Source of the DNA: Mobilitalea sibirica
GTDB lineage: Bacteria; Bacillota; Clostridia; Lachnospirales; Lachnospiraceae
DNA: 41,296 nt
Reading direction: 5' to 3'
NCBI RefSeq assembly: GCF_015999265.1
Contig: NZ_JAEAGR010000001.1
Location: forward strand, 411,330 to 452,625
A model generated the notes under the pieces. It worked only from the letters and a program-made list of their open reading frames with translations. It ran no database searches and was not told the DNA's origin. The translations under genes and the position numbers were made by a program. Positions within the stretch are counted from its first letter, which is position 1; the number at the start of each line of letters is the position of its first letter. Below, one piece after another: positions 18,901-26,384 of this stretch.

Positions 18901-19942
18901 TGTTGACATAGCCGATATTGTAACGAACGTGGATGGGACCGTTAATGTATCGGATGGTATGGAAGAAACCACACCGGAACTTAGAGTAATTGTGAATAAG
19001 GAGAAAGCATCTGCTTATAATTTAACCGTAGCACAGGTGTTTCAGGAATTGAATAAAAAGCTTAGGGAAACTACCTCGGCTACTACGATTGCTACCGCCA
19101 CAAAGGATTATGATGTCTTTGTAAAAAGTCAGGAAGATGAAACATTAACCAGAGAAGATTTAGAAGCAGTAACAATAACAGTTAAAGAAATGGATGGAAG
19201 TGAAGACGAGATTCTCTTATCAGAAATTGCAGAATTTATTGATGCCAAAAGTCCCGCATCCATTCATCGCACCTCCCAGCAAAGATACATCACCGTCAGC
19301 GCTGAAGTAGATAAAAAATACAATATAGGTCTGGTGGGTAACGAGATAGAAAAACTGGTAAATCAATATGAATTGCCGGAAGGATATTCATTTACCATGT
19401 CAGGTGAAAACGAATCTACCAATGAGGCCTTAGAGCAGGTGTCGTTAATGCTTTTATTAGCTGTTATCTTTATGTATTTGATTATGGTTGCGCAATTCCA
19501 ATCCTTATTATCACCGTTTATTATCATGTTTACGCTGCCTTTAGCTTTTACCGGCGGATTCCTAGGTTTGTTCCTTACAGGAAACGAAGTGAGCGTAATT
19601 GCTATGATTGGATTCGTAATGCTATCGGGTATCATTGTTAATAATGGTATTGTATTGGTAGATTATATCAACCAGCTTAGAAGAGCAGGGATGGATAAGA
19701 AAGAAGCAATTGTGGAAGCAGGCAGAACCCGATTAAGACCTATTATTATGACTGCATTCACTACCATTTTGGGATTATCCACCTTGGCGATTGGGTTTGG
19801 TATGGGTGCTGATATGATACAACCAATGGCTATTGTTGCTATCGGAGGTTTAATCTACGGAACGCTTCTTACTCTGTTTTTGGTACCTTGCATCTATGAT
19901 ATATTCCATCGTAGTAAGAGTATGGTGGAAGAAGAAATATAA
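15950..19942 (+). CDS. RND-family exporter (AcrB/SwrC-like) with large coiled-coil insertion
   Basis: A 1330-residue proton-driven RND permease with the duplicated layout of the family: TM1 at about residues 13-32, a first periplasmic-type loop, TM2-6, then the repeat. Recognisable motifs are YPGASPEEVE, 'VKLSDVAQV', and in TM4 ALGVGMLVDNSIVVIENIY with the proton-relay Asp. The usual length is near 1030. The extra ~300 residues (about 205-505) interrupt the first pore subdomain, between 'DKIDAVNVQ' and 'GILAAQNFTMPAGY', and are Glu/Gln/Lys/Leu-rich coiled coil with GK-spaced repeats. No adaptor gene is adjacent. The insert may replace an adaptor, spanning the wall (inference). A terminator follows at 20020. 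Confidence 0.92.
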   Translation: MLSRISVRKPYTVLVGIVLAIVLGVVSFTNMTADLLPSINLPYAIVITTYPGASPEEVEMVVTKPVESSMATISNISNIRSTSSQNMSLVICEYEQTANMDSVTIEMRESLDQIRSYWPEEVGNSIIMKLNPDMLPIMVASIGQTGLDSAQLTEFVKNSITPEIESIEGVASVSANGEVEETIHIIIEQDKIDAVNVQIRDALDKSFAEAQDKLEKAQEELIQGREQFEEGKLSTNEQLSSAKSKLNDNQLEMLKGELEIEKQLKELEAKEADLIAGEQELTSKEQELLTGEQELIRKEHELELAKQQLNEVKQGLEKLNSSKSELELAMEDASLRISEIETMGDQAPHELKTQLETLKQQVSALQEQLIQIEQQIAVIDMTPEEVERKLLEVYAGFLEIENAKTEIAAGKESLNSTKTELLAGKEQISQGKAALISAKNDIQSGKSTVNEALEELSKNEFLAAIEMSSAAYKIDSGEKELEKSLASFEETKETAYEKANLENIITSDMIKGILAAQNFTMPAGYVTEEGVEYLIRVGDKIRDLDNLNNLILMDMKIEGVEPVKLSDVAQVATMDNSGEIYSVINGTPGLILQIQKQTGYSTGEVSDRINEKFEQLMVRYEGLNILPLMDQGIYIDLVVNSVVQNMIFGGILAIFILFLFLKDIKPTFVVACSIPISIMTAVALMYFSGITLNVISLSGLALGVGMLVDNSIVVIENIYRLRNEGLSAKKAAVEGAKQVSGAIIASTLTTVCVFLPIVFTEGITRQLFVDMGLTIGYSLLASLVIALTLVPMMGAGLLRNTTEKQNKTFDRIAMLYSKLLKRTLRIKPVVILVTIIMLVLSIVGAISNGTSFMPPMESTQVSISLETEKGTPLDETANISNEVITRIMEIEDVEAVGAMAGGGTRSMLGMGGGSSTNSVSMFLVLKEDKKLSGLELEELILDKTKDLKAEIIVETNSMDMSAMGGSGIQVQIKGKELDKLQEIAVDIADIVTNVDGTVNVSDGMEETTPELRVIVNKEKASAYNLTVAQVFQELNKKLRETTSATTIATATKDYDVFVKSQEDETLTREDLEAVTITVKEMDGSEDEILLSEIAEFIDAKSPASIHRTSQQRYITVSAEVDKKYNIGLVGNEIEKLVNQYELPEGYSFTMSGENESTNEALEQVSLMLLLAVIFMYLIMVAQFQSLLSPFIIMFTLPLAFTGGFLGLFLTGNEVSVIAMIGFVMLSGIIVNNGIVLVDYINQLRRAGMDKKEAIVEAGRTRLRPIIMTAFTTILGLSTLAIGFGMGADMIQPMAIVAIGGLIYGTLLTLFLVPCIYDIFHRSKSMVEEEI

Positions 19943-20337
19943 TGAAATGAGAACAAAATAGGATATAGCAAAAAGACAGACTAGTTTCACCAGTAAAACC
20001 AGATAAGTTATAAATCATGATATGCTCCTCCTTGGACAGACGGTATATGCACAGCAAGGAGGAGCATATTTTTATGTAAATCCTATTTTATTCAAGAGGG
20101 AATGCTCCCTATTATATATTGTTTTTATCAAGATAACGCACTTGCGAAAAAAAATTATAAAATGAAAGTAAACTAAGAGCCTAAAAGAAACGAAAATACT
20201 CTCATGTATATGAATGTCAAAATATAATTTTTGATATAATTAATATAAAACTGTAATTGATTTGTATTTATATACCATGTAAAGTTATTACAAATGAAGC
20301 AATCGTTTCATATTTATTTATATGGAGGAATATTATC
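19943..20337. other. Intergenic stretch between RND and DUF362 genes
   Basis: Apart from the terminator at 20020-20073, this is AT-rich with no ORF carrying a ribosome site. A TATAAT-like -10 occurs near 20233 without a matching -35, and a GGAGG precedes the DUF362 start at 20338. Confidence 0.5.
20020..20073 (+). terminator. Rho-independent terminator of the RND gene
   Basis: Perfect 15-bp arms ATATGCTCCTCCTTG (20020-20034) and CAAGGAGGAGCATAT (20055-20069) with a 20-nt loop and a T-run directly after. Confidence 0.88.
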
Positions 20338-21453
20338 ATGAAGAAACAAATATCGATTTTTTTAGTTGTAATATTTGTATTAGCCTCTTTAGCGGCATGT
20401 GGAATGAAAGACGATTCAAAGGATGACAACGAAAATACGACAGTAGAGACAGTAGGTAATGAAACTGAAGATAAAAACAAAGAAGAAAATGATACAAACA
20501 GCAATACGAACGATGATACAAACAATGAAGCAAGTGAGCAGGATATTAAAACAGATACCACTATTATAGAAAGAGATCCATCAATTGTATACATGACAAA
20601 GGACATCAGTCCGGAAGCCTTAATACGCATTTATGAAGCGTTAGGAAGGGAAGCATCAGGTAAGGTGGCGGTCAAGGTACATATGGGAGAGCCGGGAGGT
20701 AATAATTATCTGAAACCGGAGCTGGTGAAAGATCTGGTTCTTACCGTGAATGGTACATTTGTAGACAGTAACACGGCATATGGCGGTTTACGTGCCAGTA
20801 CAGCAGCTCATATGCAGGCAGCGAAGGATCACGGTTTTACAGAATATGCACCGGTAGATATTCTGGACGCTGAGGGAGCAATAAGCTTGCCGATTGAAAA
20901 CGGCAAACATCTGACGGAAGATCTGGTAGGCTCCCATTATGAAGATTATGATTTCTATATCATACTGTCACATTTTAAGGGACACGCCATGGGCGGTTTT
21001 GGAGGAGCAATTAAAAATATGTCCATCGGTTTTGCTACTCCGAAAGGTAAAAATCTAATACATACTGCCGGTGCAAGAGAAACCAACAGCTGGCTAAGTG
21101 GGGGATATATTCAGAATGAGTTTTTAGAATCTATGGCGGAAGCGGCAAAAGCAATCGTTGATGATGCCGGAGAGAATATTATCTATATTAGTATTATGAA
21201 TAATCTTTCTGTAGACTGCGATTGCGACAACAGTCCGGCTGCTCCAGAGATGGCAGATATTGGTATTTTAGCATCTCTTGACCCGGTTGCACTTGATAAA
21301 GCCTGTGTTGACCAGGTGTATGCCGCTCCTGAAGAGGAAAGTGCAAGCTTAAGAACCCGCATTGAATCAAGAAACGGAACACATACGCTTGATTATGCGC
21401 AGGAAATTGGTGTTGGAACAATGTCCTATGAACTGGTTAATATTGATGAGTAA
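20338..21453 (+). CDS. DUF362-domain lipoprotein
   Basis: A 371-residue protein from ATG 20338 (TATGGAGGAATATTATC upstream); a frame 27 residues longer starts without a ribosome site and would bury the signal. Residues 1-20 are a lipoprotein signal with lipobox LAAC and C21. An Asp/Asn/Glu-rich linker follows to about residue 80. The rest is DUF362: VAVKVHMGEPGG, then 'THFKGH'-like SHFKGHAMGGFGGAIKNM, and 'MNNLSVDCDCDNSPA' with closely spaced Cys. DUF362 proteins are usually cytoplasmic and often carry ferredoxin domains; no 4Fe-4S motif is here. The function is not known. Its last 8 nt overlap the ArsP-like permease gene, which suggests translational coupling. Confidence 0.82.
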   Translation: MKKQISIFLVVIFVLASLAACGMKDDSKDDNENTTVETVGNETEDKNKEENDTNSNTNDDTNNEASEQDIKTDTTIIERDPSIVYMTKDISPEALIRIYEALGREASGKVAVKVHMGEPGGNNYLKPELVKDLVLTVNGTFVDSNTAYGGLRASTAAHMQAAKDHGFTEYAPVDILDAEGAISLPIENGKHLTEDLVGSHYEDYDFYIILSHFKGHAMGGFGGAIKNMSIGFATPKGKNLIHTAGARETNSWLSGGYIQNEFLESMAEAAKAIVDDAGENIIYISIMNNLSVDCDCDNSPAAPEMADIGILASLDPVALDKACVDQVYAAPEEESASLRTRIESRNGTHTLDYAQEIGVGTMSYELVNIDE

Positions 21454-22351
21454 TGTATTAAGACGTGAGTTTATCTATTTCTGGTATTATTTTACGATTC
21501 TTTTTGAACAGATTTTTCATTATTGGTTAATTGGTATCGTATTCGGATCAGTGATAGCTGTCTTTGGCAAGGATAAAATTCATGGTTTGTTTGCCGGAAT
21601 GAAAGAGAAACGATTTGGTGTATTTGGCATTATTCCTGCCAGTCTATTGGGAATTGCTTCACCACTTTGTATGTATGGAACGATTCCCATAGTTGCATCA
21701 TTTGCAAAAAAAGGTATGAGGGAAGATTGGTTAGCGGCATTTATGATGAGTTCCATCTTATTAAATCCTCAGCTTTTGATTTATAGTGCGGTTCTAGGGA
21801 AAGGCGCTTTAATCATTCGGTTTATAGCCTGTGCATTATGCGGTATTTTAGCAGGGCTCTGCATTCATTTTTTTTACCGTGAGAAAAAGTTTTTTGATTT
21901 TTCGGGCTTTGAAAAGTCCGGTAATAGGGATACAGATCCAAACCTTCTATTACGGTTATTGAAAAATATTGGTAGGAATGTCAAAGCGACCGGTGGATAT
22001 TTACTTGTTGGTATCGTCCTCTCCGTGCTGTTTCAACGCTATGTACCGACCGATGCCTTTGTAAGCTTTTTCGGAAGCCAGCGTAAGCTGGGAGTTTTCA
22101 TGGCTGCTACTATAGGCGTACCGTTGTATGTATGTGGAGGAGGAACCATTCCGTTATTAGCAGAATGGTTACATTCAGGAATGAGTATGGGAGCTGCCAC
22201 TGCATTCATGATAAGCGGACCGGCTACCAAAATTACAAACCTTGGAGCAGTAAAAATTGTTCTTGGAACCAAACGGTTTATTCTTTACTTTATATACGTG
22301 ATTTTATTTGCGGTGATAAGCGGTTTAATAATCGGGGATTTTTTAACATAA
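21446..22351 (+). CDS. ArsP/DUF318-type permease
   Basis: A 301-residue integral membrane protein with about eight segments. The two conserved DUF318 motifs are SPLCMYGTIP (residues 72-81) and VPLYVCGGGTIPLL (about 226-239), the latter near FMISGPATK. The family includes ArsP, which exports organoarsenicals, and many members of unknown substrate. The usual Cys-x-Cys-Gly of the first motif is here Cys-Met-Tyr-Gly, so ArsP-like metalloid specificity should not be assumed. The start ATG at 21446 overlaps the DUF362 stop; ATG 21428 is an alternative adding six residues. The pair probably works together on a common ligand. It ends 9 nt before a large inverted repeat. Confidence 0.85.
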   Translation: MSNVLRREFIYFWYYFTILFEQIFHYWLIGIVFGSVIAVFGKDKIHGLFAGMKEKRFGVFGIIPASLLGIASPLCMYGTIPIVASFAKKGMREDWLAAFMMSSILLNPQLLIYSAVLGKGALIIRFIACALCGILAGLCIHFFYREKKFFDFSGFEKSGNRDTDPNLLLRLLKNIGRNVKATGGYLLVGIVLSVLFQRYVPTDAFVSFFGSQRKLGVFMAATIGVPLYVCGGGTIPLLAEWLHSGMSMGAATAFMISGPATKITNLGAVKIVLGTKRFILYFIYVILFAVISGLIIGDFLT

Positions 22352-22359
22352 TATCGCTG

Positions 22360-22602
22360 TATAAAAATAACTGGGACTTTTGCATATATAGATAGAAAAG
22401 CCTTGGATAAGAAGGAGCATGGGGGGTCACCTTAATGCACTATTTGGAGAACATATTCTCTACTTTGTTTACCTAACGCGAACATTTATGTACGTGGTAA
22501 GGGAAACAAAGTAGGGGATGTGTACTCCAACTTGTGTGTGGTGACCCCCTATGTTCCTTCTTATTATAGACCATACTATGAAAAAGTCCCAGTTATTTTA
22601 TA
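22360..22602. mobile_element. 243-bp imperfect inverted repeat, MITE-like or large RNA hairpin
   Basis: Both ends carry the same terminal sequence in opposite orientation: AATAACTGGGACTTTT (22366-22381) against AAAAGTCCCAGTTATT (22582-22597). Inside is a 25-bp match (22407-22431 with 22540-22564) whose two differences are both G-T, i.e. G-U wobbles in RNA. Closer to the centre are TTGGAG against CTCCAA and CTACTTTGTTT (22460-22470) against AAACAAAGTAG (22504-22514). It contains TA at both outer flanks. A 31-codon ORF at 22419-22514 lies within. No transposase is present. Non-autonomous transposable element is the leading reading; a structured RNA is the alternative. Confidence 0.6.
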
Positions 22603-22613
22603 GTCCTTCCTAA

Positions 22614-23141
22614 TTAACCTTTCATTCTTTGTACGGAGTTTCGCACAATCAATTCAGGAGGGAATAAAATGCTCTTTCCTTCCTTGCCGTTCATCATTGA
22701 AAGCAACAACTTTGCAGATGCTTTGCCCAATTGTTCTGCAGGATGTACAACAGTGGTGAGTGATCTTATACCGGCCATTTCACAATTATCAATTTCCACA
22801 ACAGAGAAATCCTCCGGTACACGTATACCGTGTTCTTTCAGCAAATCAATTAACATTAAAGCTAGGCTGTCATTGTAACATAGCGCAGCGGTGCTTTTGT
22901 TCAGTCCTTTCAAAAGGGGAGCGCCGTTTAGTATCTGCTGCATATTTTCCTTGGAGTACCAGAAGACAAGGTTTTCCTGTATAGGTAAGCCTAGTTCCAT
23001 CAATGCTTTCATATAACCTTTATATCGTAGAAGGCCCTGGCGGTCACTATGAGTAAAAATACCTATTATATCCTGATGTCCCATGTCAAGAAGATGCTTC
23101 ACGGCAATATATCCTGAAATTTCGTCATCTAATGCCACATA
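22614..23141 (-). pseudogene. Truncated AraR/LacI-type sugar repressor, effector-domain remnant
   Basis: The readable part starts at about VALDDEISGYIAVKHLL and continues to a normal end. It matches the C-terminal half of periplasmic-binding-like effector domains of AraR-type regulators: YKGYMKALMELG, 'AALCYNDSLALMLIDLLKEHG', VPEDFSVVEIDNCE, LTTVVHPAEQLG. The N-terminal HTH and about the first half of the effector domain (some 170-190 residues) are missing. Upstream the frame continues to 23256 but reads a Ser/Leu-rich sequence that is antisense to another coding fragment. No ribosome site or ATG lies at the boundary. It cannot bind DNA as it stands. It sits beside the inverted repeat, consistent with a rearrangement that removed the rest. 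Confidence 0.75.
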
Positions 23142-23145
23142 GGGC

Positions 23146-23240
23146 GATGAACCTAGAAGTATTGAAGAGCTTGAAGCTAAGTTAAAAGCATTTAGAGATG
23201 TTGCAGATACACTTCTTGGTATAGACGCAGATAAGATTCC
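23146..23240 (+). pseudogene. Orphan coding fragment of unknown origin
   Basis: The plus strand reads about 32 residues with a protein-like composition (EPRSIEELEAKLKAFRDVAD, then TLLGIDADKIP) from just after a TAG at 23140. There is no start codon, and after residue 32 the frame runs into the antisense of the AraC gene. It looks like an amphipathic helix of some other protein. It replaces the lost 5' part of the AraR-like gene. I do not recognise the parent family. Confidence 0.4.
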
Positions 23241-23260
23241 TGTCAGCCCTTTTCGCTATG

Positions 23261-24073
23261 CTATATTTTTGTTTTTTTTGTCCGTATGGCGTTGGAAGGT
23301 GCATAACCACGATTTTCTTTAAATAACCGGCTAAAATAAAACACATCGGAAAAACCACAGGCATCTGCTATTTCATTTACTTTAAATTCACCGCTGTACA
23401 GCATGTCTTCAGCACGATTAATACGGATTAATGTTAAGTATTTTCGAAAAGACATTCCGGTCTCTTGTTTGAACAAACTTCCAAAATACATGTCACTTAA
23501 GTTGACCAACTGTGCCATTTTTTGAACAGTAAGGGGCTCATGATAATGATTTGACATATAATGAAGTACCTTTTTAATTCTTTTATCAATGATGCTTGTA
23601 TCCTTCTGATATATAATAAGTTGAAAGTAACGTTGTAATAGCATTAGGTAGATGGCCCGGGCCTTCAAAACGTAACCCGGATCACGGAGTCTCCACACAG
23701 CGTTTAAATCTCGGTACAGTTCAATAATATCTTTATGTATACCAATGTTACATATAATCGGAAGGGGCATTGTAATATCTTCACCTTCTATATTTCGTAT
23801 GACTCCATTGATACTATAGCATTCCATAAGTGATTCCGAGCAGCTGATAGCCGCCCGTAGACTACCTGCCGGTATGCATAGTAGGTCACCGGAGGATACG
23901 ATATATTTATTCCTATTAATGGTATATTCAGCCTGTCCGCTTATTACATAGGTAATATCAACAAAGTTTATAATATCTTCTGATATATTCCAACTAGGAG
24001 TACATATTCTATGATTATAGTAATCTACTGTTGCTACAATATTATTGAGAACCTCTTCGTCCAATTGATTCAT
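23261..24073 (-). CDS. AraC-family transcriptional regulator
   Basis: A 270-residue regulator with an N-terminal cupin-type ligand domain (GDLLCIPAGSLR around residues 63-74) and a C-terminal double HTH at about 168-265: LTVQKMAQLVNLSDMYFGSL, then VNEIADACGFSDVFYFSRLF, which is the canonical AraC signature. The start at 24073 has AGAGGG 6 nt upstream; the ATG two codons earlier directly abuts that site. It is transcribed away from the sugar importer operon beginning at 24456 and probably controls it in response to a sugar, as is usual for this arrangement. The end ...APSNAIRTKKTKI is natural; the foreign fragment begins just past the stop. Confidence 0.9.
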   Translation of the reverse strand: MNQLDEEVLNNIVATVDYYNHRICTPSWNISEDIINFVDITYVISGQAEYTINRNKYIVSSGDLLCIPAGSLRAAISCSESLMECYSINGVIRNIEGEDITMPLPIICNIGIHKDIIELYRDLNAVWRLRDPGYVLKARAIYLMLLQRYFQLIIYQKDTSIIDKRIKKVLHYMSNHYHEPLTVQKMAQLVNLSDMYFGSLFKQETGMSFRKYLTLIRINRAEDMLYSGEFKVNEIADACGFSDVFYFSRLFKENRGYAPSNAIRTKKTKI

Positions 24074-24455
24074 ATTCATCCCTCTTATTGATACATAGAA
24101 ATGGTTGATTTTAACTAAGTGTGGGCGGGTGAAAAAAGTAAATAAATAAAATCAATTTAAAAAATAACATTAAATAGATAACTGCTAATGCATGTTTATA
24201 TAATAACATATTATAGTTAAAATTGCAAAAATAAACCATAATATTTACATGTTTTCTAAAGTTTTTCCATGTCTTTTCAAAAATTTAATTGTTATAATGA
24301 TTTAAAATCAGTTTATCTGAGTGGATTTTATGTGAAAAATGTACAAAGTCTGATGATAGATGATTTTACTTTTTAAATGATTCATATGCGATGAGTTGAT
24401 AAATCGGCTTTATAAGCTATAACATCAGAAAAATCTAACCAATAAGGAGGACTTT
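24074..24455. other. Divergent regulatory region between AraC and importer genes
   Basis: A very AT-rich 380-nt stretch without a plausible ORF. It holds the candidate importer promoter at 24290-24298 and the AraC ribosome site CCCTCT (24080-24085 on the plus strand). No clear repeated operator half-sites were found by eye. Confidence 0.45.
24290..24298 (+). promoter_or_regulatory. Extended -10 promoter of the sugar importer operon
   Basis: TGTTATAAT: a perfect TATAAT with the TG extension. No good -35 lies 17 nt upstream, which is common for activator-dependent promoters and fits control by the divergent AraC protein. The leader would be about 150 nt. Confidence 0.45.
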
Positions 24456-25385
24456 ATGAAGCAAAAAAGTGTCGGACACAAACTAGGTTTATATCTGAAA
24501 AGAACATGGACACTCTATTTAATGATGGCATTACCATTAGCCTTTGCCATTGTTTTTCGATATCTGCCTATGACAAATATCTCGATGGCATTTAAAGATT
24601 ATAATATGTTTAAGGGTGTATGGGATTCTCCCTGGTCAGATCCGTTGTATAGATGGTTTGAAGAAGCTTTTACATCTAAAGATTTCTGGAATGCATTTCG
24701 TAATACCTTGATGTTGAATTCTCTTGACTTACTATTTGGTTTTCCTATGCCAATTATACTAGCCTTATTACTTAACGAACTAGTATTTCGCCGTTATAAA
24801 AAATTCACACAGACAGTTCTGTATCTACCACACTTTTTGTCATGGATTATTGTAAGCGGTATAGCAAAACAACTCCTCGCTCCTCGTACCGGTGTAGTAA
24901 ATGTATTATTGGCAGAGATAGGGGCGGACCCAATTAATTTTCTAACGGAAAATTTTCTATATGTCATAACGTACATTGTATTAGGCGTGTGGAAGGAGAT
25001 GGGATGGAATACCATCATATATCTTGCTGCTATTACAGGTATTAATCCTGAGCTCTACGAAGCTGCCGAAGTGGATGGGGCATCGAGACTTAGAAAGATA
25101 TGGCATATAACATTGCCTGGTATCCGTTCTACCATTGTTGTACTTCTTATAATGAATTTGGGGCGTATCTTAGGAAGTGAAATTGATCGTCCATTTGCTA
25201 TGATGAATAGTATGGTTATGAAGGTGGCGGATGTTATAAGTACATATGTTTATCGTGTAGGTATCAGAGGTTTCCAATTCTCTCTTACTGCTGCAGTGGG
25301 ACTGTTCCAATCTGTTATATGCGTAATATTCTTATTAACTGCCAATGCCGTAGCGAAAAAGTTTGGCGAACGTGGAATATGGTAA
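24456..25385 (+). CDS. Sugar ABC transporter permease, LplB type
   Basis: A 309-residue permease with about six membrane segments and the EAA loop at residues 201-221 (YEAAEVDGASRLRKIWHITLP). The N-terminal 'YLMMALPLAFAIVFRYLPM' and 'FKDYNMFKGVW' stretches are typical of the LplB/PTS-independent oligosaccharide subfamily. Start ATG 24456 behind AAGGAGGAC. It is the first gene of a permease-permease-lipoprotein operon with no ATPase, as usual for importers that share MsmK-type ATPases encoded elsewhere. Substrate unknown; given the xylanase nearby, plant-wall oligosaccharides are plausible. Confidence 0.93.
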   Translation: MKQKSVGHKLGLYLKRTWTLYLMMALPLAFAIVFRYLPMTNISMAFKDYNMFKGVWDSPWSDPLYRWFEEAFTSKDFWNAFRNTLMLNSLDLLFGFPMPIILALLLNELVFRRYKKFTQTVLYLPHFLSWIIVSGIAKQLLAPRTGVVNVLLAEIGADPINFLTENFLYVITYIVLGVWKEMGWNTIIYLAAITGINPELYEAAEVDGASRLRKIWHITLPGIRSTIVVLLIMNLGRILGSEIDRPFAMMNSMVMKVADVISTYVYRVGIRGFQFSLTAAVGLFQSVICVIFLLTANAVAKKFGERGIW

Positions 25386-25401
25386 AGGGAGGAGCAGACT
25401 T

Positions 25402-26271
25402 ATGGTAAAATCAAAAAAAAGAAGAGCAGAAGATCTATTTATTGCAGTAATATGTTTTATATTTATATTGTTATGTTTAATGCCCATCGTTAATATAGCG
25501 GCTCGTTCTCTAAGTTCTACACAGGCGCTGATTAATAATCGAGTTTCATTTTTTCCAGTTGAATTAACATTTGAATCCTATCACTATGTTCTGGAGGATG
25601 CTGCATTTGTCCGTTCCCTATGGTGGACAGCATTGCTAACCGCAATTTGTACGGTGGTTTCACTTGTTATGACGATATTATGCTCTTACCCACTAATTTG
25701 GGATAATTTAAAGGGTAGGAAGTTTTTAAATGGTATGATGTTGCTAACGATGTATTTTAGTGCAGGTTTAATACCGAATTACTTACTGATGAGGCAGTTA
25801 AATTTAATTGATAATCCCCTTGTATTAATCATTCCTAACAGTTTATCTATATTTTATATGATAATACTGCGAAGCTTTTTTTACGGGATACCGGATAGTC
25901 TTCGGGAATCAGCGCAGCTGGACGGTGCAGGACCTGTTAACACATTGTTAAAAATATATCTGCCTTTATCAAAGCCGGTATTGGCAACCCTTTCATTGTT
26001 TTATGCCGTAGGACGATGGAATGGATTTTCCGATGCACTATATTATATGACAAAACCAAAATTTGCTCCGATACAGCTTAAGCTTTATCAGGTAATCAAT
26101 AATCTTTCGTCCATAGAAACGGCTACACAGGAAGGCTTTACAGCTCCGATGGCAAGTGAAGGTCTGAAATCAGCGTCTGTTATGTTTGCAACACTTCCTA
26201 TTGTTATGATTTATCCGTTCCTTCAGAGATACTTTATAGCAGGAGTTACCCTGGGAGCAATTAAGGAATAA
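25402..26271 (+). CDS. Carbohydrate ABC transporter permease, YtcP type
   Basis: A 289-residue permease from ATG 25402, 9 nt after GGGAGGAG. A frame start at 25363 would overlap the previous gene and precede the ribosome site, so it is rejected. Six membrane segments are visible, with the EAA loop at residues 168-190 (LRESAQLDGAGPVNTLLKIY). It pairs with the LplB-type permease 16 nt upstream. The 113-nt gap to the lipoprotein gene contains a weak hairpin (CAACG with CGTTG near 26330-26350), perhaps an expression-tuning element. Confidence 0.92.
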   Translation: MVKSKKRRAEDLFIAVICFIFILLCLMPIVNIAARSLSSTQALINNRVSFFPVELTFESYHYVLEDAAFVRSLWWTALLTAICTVVSLVMTILCSYPLIWDNLKGRKFLNGMMLLTMYFSAGLIPNYLLMRQLNLIDNPLVLIIPNSLSIFYMIILRSFFYGIPDSLRESAQLDGAGPVNTLLKIYLPLSKPVLATLSLFYAVGRWNGFSDALYYMTKPKFAPIQLKLYQVINNLSSIETATQEGFTAPMASEGLKSASVMFATLPIVMIYPFLQRYFIAGVTLGAIKE

Positions 26272-26384
26272 TACATTCCGAAGTTATATTAATATAATAA
26301 TTAACTATGAAGGTATGCCGTTAGATATCAACGTAGCTAATGCGGCGTTGTTATTTATAAAAAAATAAACAGGAGGATATAAAA

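Noticed and set aside
22419-22514. 31-codon ORF in the inverted repeat
   Set aside because: AAGGAG is only 1 nt from the ATG and both strands are constrained by the palindrome, so coding is not supported. It could be revisited if the element proves to be multi-copy.
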